From positions 133,597 to 197,596 of the forward strand of contig JBFLYW010000003.1 in NCBI GenBank assembly GCA_040756515.1: a stretch of 64,000 bases of DNA. Reading direction: 5' to 3'. Shown piece after piece: positions 17,355 through 27,264 of the stretch; within the stretch, counting starts at the first letter, position 1; each line of letters starts with the position of its first letter. This DNA is from DSXH01 sp020724325 (GTDB lineage Bacteria > Bacteroidota > Ignavibacteria > Ignavibacteriales > Melioribacteraceae). Under the pieces are notes generated by a model that saw only the letters and a program-made list of their open reading frames with translations, was not told the origin of the DNA and made no database searches. The translations under genes and the position numbers were made by a program.

Positions 17355-18242
17355 CTATAAGGAGTTATTCGATTTGCGGACGTCCAAGCCCCAGTAAAGT
17401 TTATTGCGTAATATCTTGAAATAATCTGTTTTTCTTGAGTGAACAAGCCGAAACCCTTGGGCGCTTTTCAGAATATTTATATTTGATGGTGAGTTATACG
17501 AATGAACTCTTTGACCATCGCAGCTAACCTGAATTTTTTGATGAGGCGATTTAACTATTACCGTTATTTTCTGCTTGGACGAAATAACGAGCGGGCGCAT
17601 AGTAAGTGTATGAGGTGCAATTGGACTAAGTGTTATAACATCCGCACGTGGATTAACTATTGGTCCTCCGGTCGATAATGAATATCCGGTTGAACCAGTG
17701 GGCGTAGCAATTATAATTCCATCTGCAGAAAAAGTTGATACATAATCATCATCAACTTTTATTGTAAGTTCTATCATCTTCTGCCAGGGACCTTTATCAA
17801 TTACAATATCATTAATAGCATACAAATCGAATGAGGAAGCTTCTTCTATACTGCCAATAAGAGCCATCCGTTCTTCAATAACATAGTTTTTTGTTTTAAT
17901 CTCAGGTATAAATTCCGAGAAACTATCGATATCAAACTCTGCAAGAAAACCGAGCTTCCCAATGTTAACTCCTAAAATTGGAGTAGCGTTATTTCTTACA
18001 GCGTATGCTGTTGATAGCATTGTTCCGTCCCCTCCAATTGAGATTACAATGCCGGAGGATTTTATCAATTCTTCTTGTGGCAATAATTTCGATTCCGCTA
18101 ACAAAGGATTAAAATCATTTCTAAACTTTAGAATAGAATCGCTTATAAAGTAAGCAAGATTATTATTACGGAGATCTTCAACAATTTTTGAAAGAATATT
18201 TAGTATGTCCGGTTTGTCAATATTAGGTATAATTCCAATCAA
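17355..18242 (-). CDS. nadK: NAD kinase
   Basis: Phosphorylates NAD to NADP. Diagnostic motifs are ISIGGDGTML (67-76, catalytic Asp 72), GKLGFLAEF and PTGSTGYSLSTGGP in the nucleotide-binding half. 295 residues. Start is TTG at 18242, overlapping the TGA of the upstream glycosyltransferase gene as TTGA; the resulting MIGIIPNI is the expected first strand. No ATG lies nearby. Confidence 0.95.
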   Translation of the reverse strand: MIGIIPNIDKPDILNILSKIVEDLRNNNLAYFISDSILKFRNDFNPLLAESKLLPQEELIKSSGIVISIGGDGTMLSTAYAVRNNATPILGVNIGKLGFLAEFDIDSFSEFIPEIKTKNYVIEERMALIGSIEEASSFDLYAINDIVIDKGPWQKMIELTIKVDDDYVSTFSADGIIIATPTGSTGYSLSTGGPIVNPRADVITLSPIAPHTLTMRPLVISSKQKITVIVKSPHQKIQVSCDGQRVHSYNSPSNINILKSAQGFRLVHSRKTDYFKILRNKLYWGLDVRKSNNSL

Positions 18243-19006
18243 GGTTTATTTCTATTTAACTCCCACAGTTTAACATATTTTGTAAAGACATAAAAAGAAG
18301 AAAAGAGTGCCAGAATAAATCCGGTAAGACCATCAAGAAATCCTAGCTTAAAAATATACATTTTAAGAAAAAGAAAAAGAGGTCTAATCAAAAAATCACA
18401 TATAGAAGTTTTTCTGCCCTTATCGAATAATTCTTTTGCAGCAAGTGAAGTATAACAGTTTAATTTCTTGAAGTAATGTTCAATTGTAGGATCCGTAAAA
18501 TGATTTAAATCGTTTTTAAGATCCGAGATTTTCCCCTGAACATTAAGCCCTTCGTGAACCGGTTTATTGTTAAACGCAGCATAATTTTTATTAAACAACC
18601 GGACAACTTTAGATGGATACCAACCACTGTGTTTAATCCATTTACCAAGAAAATAAGCTCTTCTGGCAATTGAGTAAGCATTGAACTGAGGAGCAGAATC
18701 CTTAAATAGAAGAAGCTCGGTTTTTAATTCCGGTGTAATCTCTTCATCGGCATCAATCCATAGGACCCACTCGTTTTTAGTTTTGCTGAGAGCAAAATTT
18801 TTGGTGTTACCATAACCTTTCCAATCGGTAATTTCACAATTAATCCCCGGATATTCCGATGCATAATTAAATGTGTTATCTGTGGAAGAAGAATCGATGA
18901 GGAGAACAATGTCATCAATTACACCAATCTGACTATCGAGGCATCTGCGGACGTTTGCTTCCTCGTTTTTTGCAATAATAATTGAAGATAATTTAACTTT
19001 ACTCAT
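18239..19006 (-). CDS. Glycosyltransferase family 2 (WaaE/KdtX-like)
   Basis: GT-A fold sugar transferase. SSIIIAKNEEANVRRCL (7-23) opens the nucleotide-binding strand and WIDADEEIT (83-91) contains the metal-binding DxD. PVHEGL and the C-terminal hydrophobic stretch (about 205-245) match the LPS core glucosyltransferase-like (WaaE) branch that stays at the inner membrane. It lies directly downstream of the O-antigen-ligase-like gene with a 4-base overlap and upstream of msbA-linked genes, so it probably decorates lipid A core or a related glycan. Confidence 0.82.
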   Translation of the reverse strand: MSKVKLSSIIIAKNEEANVRRCLDSQIGVIDDIVLLIDSSSTDNTFNYASEYPGINCEITDWKGYGNTKNFALSKTKNEWVLWIDADEEITPELKTELLLFKDSAPQFNAYSIARRAYFLGKWIKHSGWYPSKVVRLFNKNYAAFNNKPVHEGLNVQGKISDLKNDLNHFTDPTIEHYFKKLNCYTSLAAKELFDKGRKTSICDFLIRPLFLFLKMYIFKLGFLDGLTGFILALFSSFYVFTKYVKLWELNRNKP

Positions 19007-21078
19007 GCATCAGTTTTAATAGATAGTTTGTTTTGGTTGAACAGTCTATAGAAAGCAATATTTAATCCAATTGTAAACCAAACCATTGTTATAATTTCTT
19101 GATCGCCAAAATTCCATTCAGCCAGACCGGAAACAAGAAATCCAACAAAAGCACTAAAAGTACCCAATGAGTAGGAAGAAGCAAATTCCACATTTTTTAA
19201 TGCACGGTATATTTTCAGATTAAGAGAAAATATTTTGTAAAGTAAAAACAGAACCGCCAGGAAACCGACAGAACCGAGTATAACTAAGAAGTGAATATAG
19301 TTGTTATGCAAATGACCGTAATTTTCTTTTACATAATCAGGTTTATATTCAGAGTAAATTTTTCCAAGGTCAATATCACCAACTCCAAAGAGAGGATAAT
19401 CCAAAAATATTTTAAAGCCGGTACTCCATAAACGAATTCGTTCGATGTTCGTTTCGTGATAAGGATCGATAATGGATGCAAGCCGGTTAAGTTGCAGTGT
19501 TGAGGCAATTATCTTTCCGTCTCCTATTGTAATGTCGGTCAGATTTTTCTTTTTATCGTGGAAAAGAATAAATTCAATTTTACCAGTTGTAGTGAATACC
19601 GCTTTATAAAACCTGCCATCTACAGCAGCAGAATAAAGAAGAGAGTCTACTTTTAACATTCTAAAAATACCTTTAATATCTGTCTCGTTTACAAGCTGGA
19701 ATTTGTTTTCATCAATATAATACTGCAACAATTTATTGTCTGTCTGAAAAAAAATAGTATGGTTAAATTTCCATAAATAGTAAGTCGGCGAATATATTTT
19801 AATCGAATCGGTTAGAGAAAACTTTTCCATGCAATCATTAGCGAAGATTTGAAGCTGACTTTTGCGGGAATTGTAAACAACTATTGTATTTGAATCGGGT
19901 TGAACCCGTTCAATTCCGGGCAGATTAATCAAACGAATTTGATTTTTGGTATCCAGGGGATTATTAAAAACCGTAACGCCCGCATCAACATCGGCAGTAT
20001 AAAAGGATTCATTCACAAATTGAAGGTCGCGTGTTAGTCCGGGTGTAACTGATTTGTTAACAATCTGCAATTTACCGTCGGGCTTCAATTCGCCAATTAG
20101 AAATCTGGAATCGATTAGATAAATCAGAATATACTTATGACCCCAGCGATTGATCCGTGTTGCCGGGGCTTCTGTAGCAATACTTTCTATTACTGTGCCG
20201 GCAGAGTCAATAACTTTAACACCTTTTTCGTAATCAGCTACGTATAAAAAGCCATTAACAGATTCAACGCCTACCGCCCGCCCATTTGTATTAAAACTAT
20301 TTATTAATTCCGGTTGATGCTCTAATGAATAGACCCAGATTTTACTTTCCTTCTTAGAGAAGAAGATAAGTAAAAGAGTTCCGCAAACAATAGGAGCTAA
20401 ATAGAGCCATTTACGTTTAAGGATTAATATTATCATAATTCCGGCAATGGCACCAATCCATGCTGCTCTTGTATAGCTCGAAATCAAACCAACTGCAGAT
20501 ATAATAAACGCAGTTATAATCACCAATTTTGTTGTAAACTTTGTCTTTTCATTTATTACAAAGGCAAATAAAATGATAGTAACAAAACTCATTAATCCTC
20601 CGGCAGTCATAACATATTGAAATACGGAAGGACCTTTAGATTCTAAACGGTAGAGCTGCAAAATGTAATGCCGGTATGCAACAAATAGATAAGCAATAAC
20701 TGTAAGTATAGCCGCTATAACAAATACTTTGGCGAATAGTTTTGCTTTTTCATAACTATCTGCAGAAACTACTATAACATATACAATTGGAATTAGTACT
20801 AGTCTTTTAAAAAAGGTTTTGAACGCTTCAGGTTGATTGATGGATAATAATGCAGAAATTAATTCTGCAGAAAGAAACAGAATGAAAGCTAATTCCAATC
20901 CGGTTGAATAAAATTTATTCTCCTTGGTTTTATACCATTGGATTAGAAGAATTAATAATGCCCCGAAATACCCGATTTGATTGAGGAAAATAGAGTTTGT
21001 TAAACTGATAATAAAAATTAAAATAAATCCTATTTGTAAACGGGCAAACTTATTTGCTGAACTGTAAAATTTATCCAA
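19003..21078 (-). CDS. O-antigen ligase-like membrane protein with inserted propeller-like domain
   Basis: Polytopic membrane protein of the Wzy/O-antigen ligase superfamily. About ten hydrophobic helices lie in residues 15-241 and the SYTRAAW motif at 201-207. The C-terminal part has ERIRLW (546-551), YPLFGVG (561-567), HLHNNYIHFL (589-598) and three or more further helices, the usual ligase catalytic loop and ending. Unusually, about 300 residues (245-545) of soluble beta-rich sequence are inserted in the periplasmic loop, with repeats such as FLYVADYEKGVKVID and SFYTADVDAGVTVF like a beta-propeller. 691 residues versus roughly 400 normally. Start TTG at 21078, two bases after msbA. Confidence 0.8.
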   Translation of the reverse strand: MDKFYSSANKFARLQIGFILIFIISLTNSIFLNQIGYFGALLILLIQWYKTKENKFYSTGLELAFILFLSAELISALLSINQPEAFKTFFKRLVLIPIVYVIVVSADSYEKAKLFAKVFVIAAILTVIAYLFVAYRHYILQLYRLESKGPSVFQYVMTAGGLMSFVTIILFAFVINEKTKFTTKLVIITAFIISAVGLISSYTRAAWIGAIAGIMIILILKRKWLYLAPIVCGTLLLIFFSKKESKIWVYSLEHQPELINSFNTNGRAVGVESVNGFLYVADYEKGVKVIDSAGTVIESIATEAPATRINRWGHKYILIYLIDSRFLIGELKPDGKLQIVNKSVTPGLTRDLQFVNESFYTADVDAGVTVFNNPLDTKNQIRLINLPGIERVQPDSNTIVVYNSRKSQLQIFANDCMEKFSLTDSIKIYSPTYYLWKFNHTIFFQTDNKLLQYYIDENKFQLVNETDIKGIFRMLKVDSLLYSAAVDGRFYKAVFTTTGKIEFILFHDKKKNLTDITIGDGKIIASTLQLNRLASIIDPYHETNIERIRLWSTGFKIFLDYPLFGVGDIDLGKIYSEYKPDYVKENYGHLHNNYIHFLVILGSVGFLAVLFLLYKIFSLNLKIYRALKNVEFASSYSLGTFSAFVGFLVSGLAEWNFGDQEIITMVWFTIGLNIAFYRLFNQNKLSIKTDA

Positions 21079-21080
21079 GT

Positions 21081-22934
21081 TTAATCTCTAAATTGAAGTT
21101 CGTACAATTTTCTATAAATACCGTGTTGATCTGCTAGTAGATTTTCGTGCTTTCCATCCTGAACAATTTTGCCTCGGTCAAGTACAATTATCCTATTCGA
21201 GTTTCTAATAGTGCTTAATCTATGCGCAATTACAAAAGTTGTTCTATCTTTCATCAGTCGTTCAATGGCTTCCTGAACCAGTACTTCCGATTCATTATCA
21301 AGAGAAGAAGTAGCTTCATCGAGAATCATGATGGGTGGATTTTTAAGCAGCGCTCTTGCAATAGAAATACGCTGGCGTTGACCGCCCGATAGTTTAGTCC
21401 CTTTTTCGCCAATTATAGTATCATATCCGTAAGGTAATTCGCAAATAAAATTGTGAGCATTAGCAGCCTTTGCAGCTTCTATAACCTTTTCTTTATTACA
21501 ATCTTCTAACCCGTAAGCAATATTACTAATAACAGATTCATTAAAGAGAACCGTTTCCTGCGTAACAATTCCCATTAACTTCCTTAAATCCTCAATTCTA
21601 ATATTCCTTATATCCATTCCATCCAACGTTATTCTTCCTGAAGTCGGGTCGTAGAATCTTGGCAGAAGATCAACCATAGTAGTTTTACCTGCACCGCTGC
21701 TTCCAACTATAGCAATTACTAATCCGCGTTTTACTATTAGGTTAACACCATCTAGTACAAGTTCATCAGAATCGTCATAATGAAAAGAAACATTTTCAAA
21801 AACAATTTTATTGTTAAAACTGCTTACAGAAACCGGCGATACAATATTCTTTATTTTCGGTTCTGTATCTAGAATCTCAAAAATTCTATCTGCCGCAGCA
21901 CTCGATTCCTGAATACGGTTATTTACGCTGCTCAATTCTTTTACAGGAGGCATCAATTGAAAAATTGCAAACAAAAAGGTAATGAACTCACTCGGTTTTA
22001 TTGATTTATCAACAAGCACAAGCTGCGCACCAAAATAAATAATTACCACACCAACTATAACACTTAAAAATTCTGTAACCGGACTCGAAATGTTTCTTAT
22101 TCGTGTAATTCTTAAAACCAGTCTAAAAAATTTTTGAGTTTCACTGAAGAACTTCTTGTTTTCATAGTCTTCCATTCCAAACGCTTTTACAACTTTTACA
22201 CCTGTTATAGTTTCGTGCAGATTTGTAGTAATATCCGCCATTTTCTGCTGAAGCAATCCGCTCTGTTTACGTAATATCAAACCTATGTAACTAATAATTA
22301 CCAAAGAAACAGGTAACACAACAAGAGAAAATAAAGTTAATTGCCAGCTAATTGAAACAGCAATTCCAATAAAGACCATAATTGTAAGCGGTTCGCGGAT
22401 CATGTTTAAAAATACTGCCGATACGCTTGTATTAACCATATTAACATCATTTGTAATCCGCGATATCAGGTTACCGGTTTTCTCATTTTTAAAGTAGCTC
22501 ATAGGCAATTTATGAAGATGCTTATAAGATTCATTCCTTAAATCGCGGATCATTCCCTGTTCCACAAAAGCGAGAAAATAGGATTGAAGATAACCGAATA
22601 GATTTTTGCCGAGGAAAGCAGCAACAATAAGTATACAAATCTTTAAAAGAATTTCCGAAGTATCACCGCTGAAAATTAAATTCTTAAAAGAACTTATTAC
22701 ATCATTAATAATTCCGCCAATAGGGCCCGAGGATTGTGATTTACTGTTTAGAGTAACAGAAGCTGAATCGGTAGATGAAACCCCGGCTTGCTGAAATAAA
22801 GTATCGAGTAAAGGAATTGCAAGATAAATGGAAGCGCCATTTAATAATGCCTGAAAAATCGAAAATATTACCGAGGCGGTCAAATGTTTCCAGTATGGTT
22901 TAATGTAGTTTAATATTCGGAAATAAGTTTTCAT
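21081..22934 (-). CDS. msbA: MsbA-like lipid-flipping ABC transporter
   Basis: Fused ABC exporter: membrane domain in the N-terminal half, then an ATPase domain with Walker A GSSGAGKTT, signature LSGGQRQR, Walker B IMILDEATSSLD and H-loop IAHRLSTI. The loop between the first two helices is long (about residues 47-95) and rich in Ser. Most likely flips lipid A or a glycolipid to the outer leaflet. The likely start is the ATG at 22934, four bases after the upstream lipoprotein stop; a TTG five codons earlier exists. Placed with glycosyltransferase and ligase genes, consistent with LPS export. Confidence 0.88.
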   Translation of the reverse strand: MKTYFRILNYIKPYWKHLTASVIFSIFQALLNGASIYLAIPLLDTLFQQAGVSSTDSASVTLNSKSQSSGPIGGIINDVISSFKNLIFSGDTSEILLKICILIVAAFLGKNLFGYLQSYFLAFVEQGMIRDLRNESYKHLHKLPMSYFKNEKTGNLISRITNDVNMVNTSVSAVFLNMIREPLTIMVFIGIAVSISWQLTLFSLVVLPVSLVIISYIGLILRKQSGLLQQKMADITTNLHETITGVKVVKAFGMEDYENKKFFSETQKFFRLVLRITRIRNISSPVTEFLSVIVGVVIIYFGAQLVLVDKSIKPSEFITFLFAIFQLMPPVKELSSVNNRIQESSAAADRIFEILDTEPKIKNIVSPVSVSSFNNKIVFENVSFHYDDSDELVLDGVNLIVKRGLVIAIVGSSGAGKTTMVDLLPRFYDPTSGRITLDGMDIRNIRIEDLRKLMGIVTQETVLFNESVISNIAYGLEDCNKEKVIEAAKAANAHNFICELPYGYDTIIGEKGTKLSGGQRQRISIARALLKNPPIMILDEATSSLDNESEVLVQEAIERLMKDRTTFVIAHRLSTIRNSNRIIVLDRGKIVQDGKHENLLADQHGIYRKLYELQFRD

Positions 22935-22938
22935 TTGT

Positions 22939-24159
22939 TCACTTAACAAGATTATTTATAGCACAGCCGCCTGGCATTTTAATTACATCATAAATATCGT
23001 CATTTAGAACATCATAAACAGATATCACAGACTCGCCATTCACAATAGTTTCATAAAATAGGTAGTTTCCGTTGGCTAATATATTTTGATAATAATTACT
23101 ATAAAACGTTTTCAACAGCTTTTTTTGATCGGTATCAATTATCATTAATTCCTGCTGATTTGTTATCGTTCTATTTGTATGGGTTTTATTTTTAATTATA
23201 ATGAAGAGATACTTATCGTCATAAGACCAGAAAGCATTATATACACTACCTTTAAAATTCGCTACCATCAATTCTGATCTTTCTTCAATTTTCTTTAGAT
23301 AGATAAACGATTCAGAATCAAGTTCGGCAATACGAATAAACTGTTTATTATTGTTGGAAACCAATTGAGGTTGTATAGACGGCGGTTTAGGAAATCCATC
23401 AGTTGTAATATTAAATGTTCTTGTCTTTGGACTTCCAGCTTTACCATTATAGTTAAAGGAATATATATTCTGAATGAGCAGCTCTGATTTAATTGAATCC
23501 GGTTTGGTGATGTTGACCTTAAAGGTATCCTTAGCATCCCAGTATGTATAAACCTGAAGTCCATCTCCGAGTTCATCAATTTCTTTAACCTTTTCATCTG
23601 CACCTGAAAATAAATAAATCCTTGTATCCCGAACGTAAGGAAAACTCCCCTGTTTACCGTAGCCAAGTGCTGTTACAAAAAAAGAAAAGCTTCTGTCTTT
23701 GTAATGGTTTAATGTAACAATCTTGCGTCCCCAACGGCTCCAGAACAATTTAGTTTGCTTTGTGGTTATGTTATAATTATAAATAGATGGTCTGCCTTGG
23801 TAACGTCCAATTATTAGAATGTTAGAGTAGTTATCGTAAACATACTTTTCTTTATAATAGATTTTGTAATTGCTAATCAATGCTCTTCTAAAAAACTCAA
23901 ATGCTTTTTTGCCGGCATCGTAGGAAGATTCAAAATTTCCATAAATAAGAAAATACTTATCCTCTGCTGTTACTATTCTAAGTTTATCCCATAATTCAAA
24001 ATCCAATTTCGATTTGAACAAGTCTGCATCTTCATATTTAATAAATTCACCCAGACAGATTGAGTAGTGCTCCGGTTCAATTTCATTTTTAAGTGGAGTA
24101 CAACTTGAAAGTATCAATAGTATTAAAAGGGAAATAATATAATTTTTACAGTAGATCAT
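22939..24159 (-). CDS. Lipoprotein with SPOR-like domain and propeller-like repeats
   Basis: A lipoprotein signal with lipobox LSSC and lipidated C20 opens the protein. Residues about 32-100 resemble a SPOR domain (YSICLGEFIKYEDADLFKS ... KYFLIYGNF): the glycan-binding fold found in cell-division proteins. The rest holds WD/TolB-like repeats (for example FWSYDDKYLFI and NALFYE-type strands) suggesting a beta-propeller. Start is ATG at 24159 with AGAGG about 12 bases upstream; a TTG at 24171 overlapping xerD is the alternative. No named family recognised. Lies between xerD and msbA on the same transcript, so envelope or division-linked glycan binding is inferred. Confidence 0.6.
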   Translation of the reverse strand: MIYCKNYIISLLILLILSSCTPLKNEIEPEHYSICLGEFIKYEDADLFKSKLDFELWDKLRIVTAEDKYFLIYGNFESSYDAGKKAFEFFRRALISNYKIYYKEKYVYDNYSNILIIGRYQGRPSIYNYNITTKQTKLFWSRWGRKIVTLNHYKDRSFSFFVTALGYGKQGSFPYVRDTRIYLFSGADEKVKEIDELGDGLQVYTYWDAKDTFKVNITKPDSIKSELLIQNIYSFNYNGKAGSPKTRTFNITTDGFPKPPSIQPQLVSNNNKQFIRIAELDSESFIYLKKIEERSELMVANFKGSVYNAFWSYDDKYLFIIIKNKTHTNRTITNQQELMIIDTDQKKLLKTFYSNYYQNILANGNYLFYETIVNGESVISVYDVLNDDIYDVIKMPGGCAINNLVK

Positions 24160-24167
24160 ATAAAAGA

Positions 24168-25058
24168 TCAACCTCTTGGATGATGTTCTTTATGAACCTG
24201 TTTAACATAATCACGGTTAACGTGAGTATATATCTGAGTAGTAGAAATATCTGCATGCCCAAGCATTTCCTGAACAGCTCTTAAATCAGCGCCGCCCTCA
24301 AGAAGATGAGTTGCGAAAGAATGCCTGAAAGTATGCGGATGAATTTCTTTTTTTATTCCGGCTTCCATAGAATATTTATTAACAATTTTCCAGATTCCCA
24401 TTCTAGATAATTTTAATCCACGTTTATTTAGAAACAAGTAATTCTCGCTTTTGGATTTTTTCTCGAACGAAGGTCTCGCTTTTATTAGGTATTCATTAAT
24501 CCACTTTGCTGCGCTGCTTCCAACCGGAACCATTCTTTCTTTCGATCCTTTTCCTAATACGCGTATAACTTCTTCATTAAAGAAGAGGTCATTGATTTTA
24601 AGATTTAACAGCTCTGTAACTCTTAATCCCGATGAATAGAATAATTCCAGTATAGCTTTATCTCTTAATGATGCTAAATCGTTTGTATCAGGTGCATTTA
24701 GAACTTTTTCAATCTCATCAAATGATAGTATAGAAGGCAGTTTTCTAGATTTCTTTACAGAAAGAAGTTTATCCGTGGGATTAATTTCTATGTAATTATT
24801 ATCCTGTAAATATCCAAAAAATCCTTTAATAGAGGACATATAACGAGCTGAAGTAGAACTATCTTTCCCTTCTGTACGCTGCAGCTCAAAATAATCAGCA
24901 ACGTCGCTAAACTTAATTTCATTGAGATCGGTTATATTAATTGAGTTACAGAAGGATAAAAAACTTTTGATGTCGTTTTGATACGAATCAATTGTATTAT
25001 CTGAGAGGTTCTTCTCGAATCGTAAAATGGTAAGATATTCTTTTAAGAATTCTTCCAT
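24168..25058 (-). CDS. xerD: Tyrosine recombinase XerD-type
   Basis: Site-specific recombinase that resolves chromosome dimers at dif. All catalytic residues are visible: R146 (SGLRVTEL), K170 (GKGSKER), H242 and R245 (HPHTFRHS), H268 (LGHADIS) and the nucleophile Y277 (IYTHV). The N-terminal SAM-like DNA-binding domain covers residues 1-100. 296 residues, normal for XerC/D. No dif site was recognised in the window. Five bases after pgpH. Confidence 0.93.
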   Translation of the reverse strand: MEEFLKEYLTILRFEKNLSDNTIDSYQNDIKSFLSFCNSINITDLNEIKFSDVADYFELQRTEGKDSSTSARYMSSIKGFFGYLQDNNYIEINPTDKLLSVKKSRKLPSILSFDEIEKVLNAPDTNDLASLRDKAILELFYSSGLRVTELLNLKINDLFFNEEVIRVLGKGSKERMVPVGSSAAKWINEYLIKARPSFEKKSKSENYLFLNKRGLKLSRMGIWKIVNKYSMEAGIKKEIHPHTFRHSFATHLLEGGADLRAVQEMLGHADISTTQIYTHVNRDYVKQVHKEHHPRG

Positions 25059-25063
25059 ACTAC

Positions 25064-27259
25064 TTATTTATCTTCCTTATTAGATTCCAAATTTTCTTGG
25101 TTAGGATACCTTATTCGTTTGTGATGCTGCCCAATCAATATTTTATAAAATGACTCTCTAATTTTAGAAATGTCCTTAAAGGTGAGCGGGGCATCATCAA
25201 GCTGACCATCTTCAATACGAGCACTAATAATGTTATTAATAATATTCTCAACCTTTTGCGAATCGCTTTCGGTTAAAGATCGGACAGTAGATTCACAAGC
25301 ATCAGCCAGCATTACAAGGGCTGTTTCCTTAGTATTCGGCTTTGGCCCGTGATAGCGGTAATCGTTAATTTCAGAATGATCTTCACCATAAAGCTGCTTT
25401 GCCTTTTCGTAGAAATAAGTGATTATCATAGTGCCGTGATGCATAGGAATAAAATCTACTATTTCTTTAGGCAAGCCGTTGCTCTCTGCGATTTCAATTC
25501 CTTTAATTACATGGTTTCGAATTAATTCCACACTTTGCTGTGGAGTTAACGATTCATGAATGTTTTGAGAAGTAAGCTGATTTTCTACAAAGCAATCCGG
25601 AGCCAGAGTTTTACCAATATCATGGTAGTATGCACCAACGCGTGCAAGAATAGGATTAGCCCCAATAGTTTCTGCGGTTGTTTCTACAATTGTTCCAATT
25701 ACCATTGAATGATTAAAAGTACCCGGCGCTTTATGTGCTAAATCTCTTAGTAGAGGATGATTAAAATCTGTCAGTTCAAGTAATGTTAGGTCCGTAGTTA
25801 TGTTAAAAAATCTCTCAATAAAAATAATCAAGCCGTAAGTAAAAACCGGACTTATAAGGGCGTTGGATGTAGCAAATGCAAAGCTTATAACCATCTGATC
25901 TAGTGATGCAAACCGTTCCAAACTAAATGCTAAAATACTTACTACATAACCGATCAGAATATAGAAGAAGGATCGAAAAATCTGAGTCCTGTTTTTTATA
26001 TCTCTTACCGTATAAGCCGATAACCCGCCGGCAACTATGTTCATTAAAGCGAATGCATAATCATTCCCTCTTAATCCGCCAACTATAAGTGAAATTACAA
26101 CCGTGCCGTAAAAACCGATCCGCGAATCGAAGATAATTGTAAGAAGCATAGATGCAACCGGAACTAACACCAGCAATTCAACCGGTGCCGATACATTTAG
26201 CGAGTATAAAAGATATGTAAGAAAGCTGATAAATAGAATTATTATTGCAATCAAAAGAATTTTCAGATTATCATTATAAATTCTTTTTCTGAATAGATAG
26301 ATATAGATGATAAGCAGCAGCAAAATAATCAGTATGTGAATAAATTTACCGAGACTTTGAGCAATATTAGACCAGAAACCAATTTCTTCGCCTTTAGCAA
26401 TCTTATATGAATCTATTTTTAATTTAACTTCAGGAGTTATACGATCGTGCTTTGCAATTATTCTTTCGTTTTCATTTACAATTCCAATATTACGCGGAAT
26501 TTTATCTTTAGCATTACGGATTGCAGCATCAGTTAATTCGTAGCTGTAAATGATATTCGGTTTTAAGAAAAACGATATGTATTCTATAAGCGCTTCAATT
26601 AGAGCCGCATTATCACCAATGTTGAGTATAAGAAGACTATTTAAGTATTCATTGGAACTTTCTCTATCAAGATAAAGTGTTTTTGGAAAAACGCGTTCAA
26701 ATTTTCCGTCTCTTACAGCAATACTATCTTTATTAATTTCTTTATAGGAAAGATTCAGTAATCCTCTTTGATATATCCGTTCCAATATCTCTCGTGATAA
26801 TCTTAGTATTTCAGTAAGCGAATGTGTTCTAACATTTTTAAATGACGCCGGATTGTTTTTGAATTGATTAAATACATTGAATGAATTATCGCTCAGGAAA
26901 GTATTATGCAAAAAATCGTCATTTTTTTGTTTTGCCGAAATAAGCCGTGGAATACGCGAATTAAATTTTTTTATTGAATCGGCGCTGATAGACGGAACGT
27001 TATTATTGCGCAGGAATATCGGTTGAATACGGCTTGCAGCTTGCTGCTTCTCTTTCTCTAAAACATCATTACTTTTAAGCACCTCAAAAGTTGTAGAAGC
27101 AATTAAATCATCTTGTATCCAAACCGAACCGATAGTTACTTCGGATTCTATTGATTCACCGCTTGGAAACATCATAACAAGCAAAATTATAGTAAAAAGA
27201 ATAATCACAAATTTGATTCGCCGGCTCTGCAAGAGTTTTGCTTTCTTAAACTCGTTCAT
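25064..27259 (-). CDS. pgpH: 7TM-HD family phosphohydrolase (PgpH-like)
   Basis: Membrane phosphodiesterase of the PgpH type, in other bacteria specific for cyclic di-AMP. One N-terminal helix (about 15-32), a long extracytoplasmic 7TMR-HDED region (about 40-290), seven helices (about 300-480) and a cytosolic HD domain with FNHSMVIG and YYHDIGK (about 505-540) then HHGT. 731 residues. No diadenylate cyclase gene is in the window, so the nucleotide link is by family. It lies downstream of the HAD gene and five bases upstream of xerD. Confidence 0.88.
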   Translation of the reverse strand: MNEFKKAKLLQSRRIKFVIILFTIILLVMMFPSGESIESEVTIGSVWIQDDLIASTTFEVLKSNDVLEKEKQQAASRIQPIFLRNNNVPSISADSIKKFNSRIPRLISAKQKNDDFLHNTFLSDNSFNVFNQFKNNPASFKNVRTHSLTEILRLSREILERIYQRGLLNLSYKEINKDSIAVRDGKFERVFPKTLYLDRESSNEYLNSLLILNIGDNAALIEALIEYISFFLKPNIIYSYELTDAAIRNAKDKIPRNIGIVNENERIIAKHDRITPEVKLKIDSYKIAKGEEIGFWSNIAQSLGKFIHILIILLLLIIYIYLFRKRIYNDNLKILLIAIIILFISFLTYLLYSLNVSAPVELLVLVPVASMLLTIIFDSRIGFYGTVVISLIVGGLRGNDYAFALMNIVAGGLSAYTVRDIKNRTQIFRSFFYILIGYVVSILAFSLERFASLDQMVISFAFATSNALISPVFTYGLIIFIERFFNITTDLTLLELTDFNHPLLRDLAHKAPGTFNHSMVIGTIVETTAETIGANPILARVGAYYHDIGKTLAPDCFVENQLTSQNIHESLTPQQSVELIRNHVIKGIEIAESNGLPKEIVDFIPMHHGTMIITYFYEKAKQLYGEDHSEINDYRYHGPKPNTKETALVMLADACESTVRSLTESDSQKVENIINNIISARIEDGQLDDAPLTFKDISKIRESFYKILIGQHHKRIRYPNQENLESNKEDK

Positions 27260-27264
27260 ACTAA

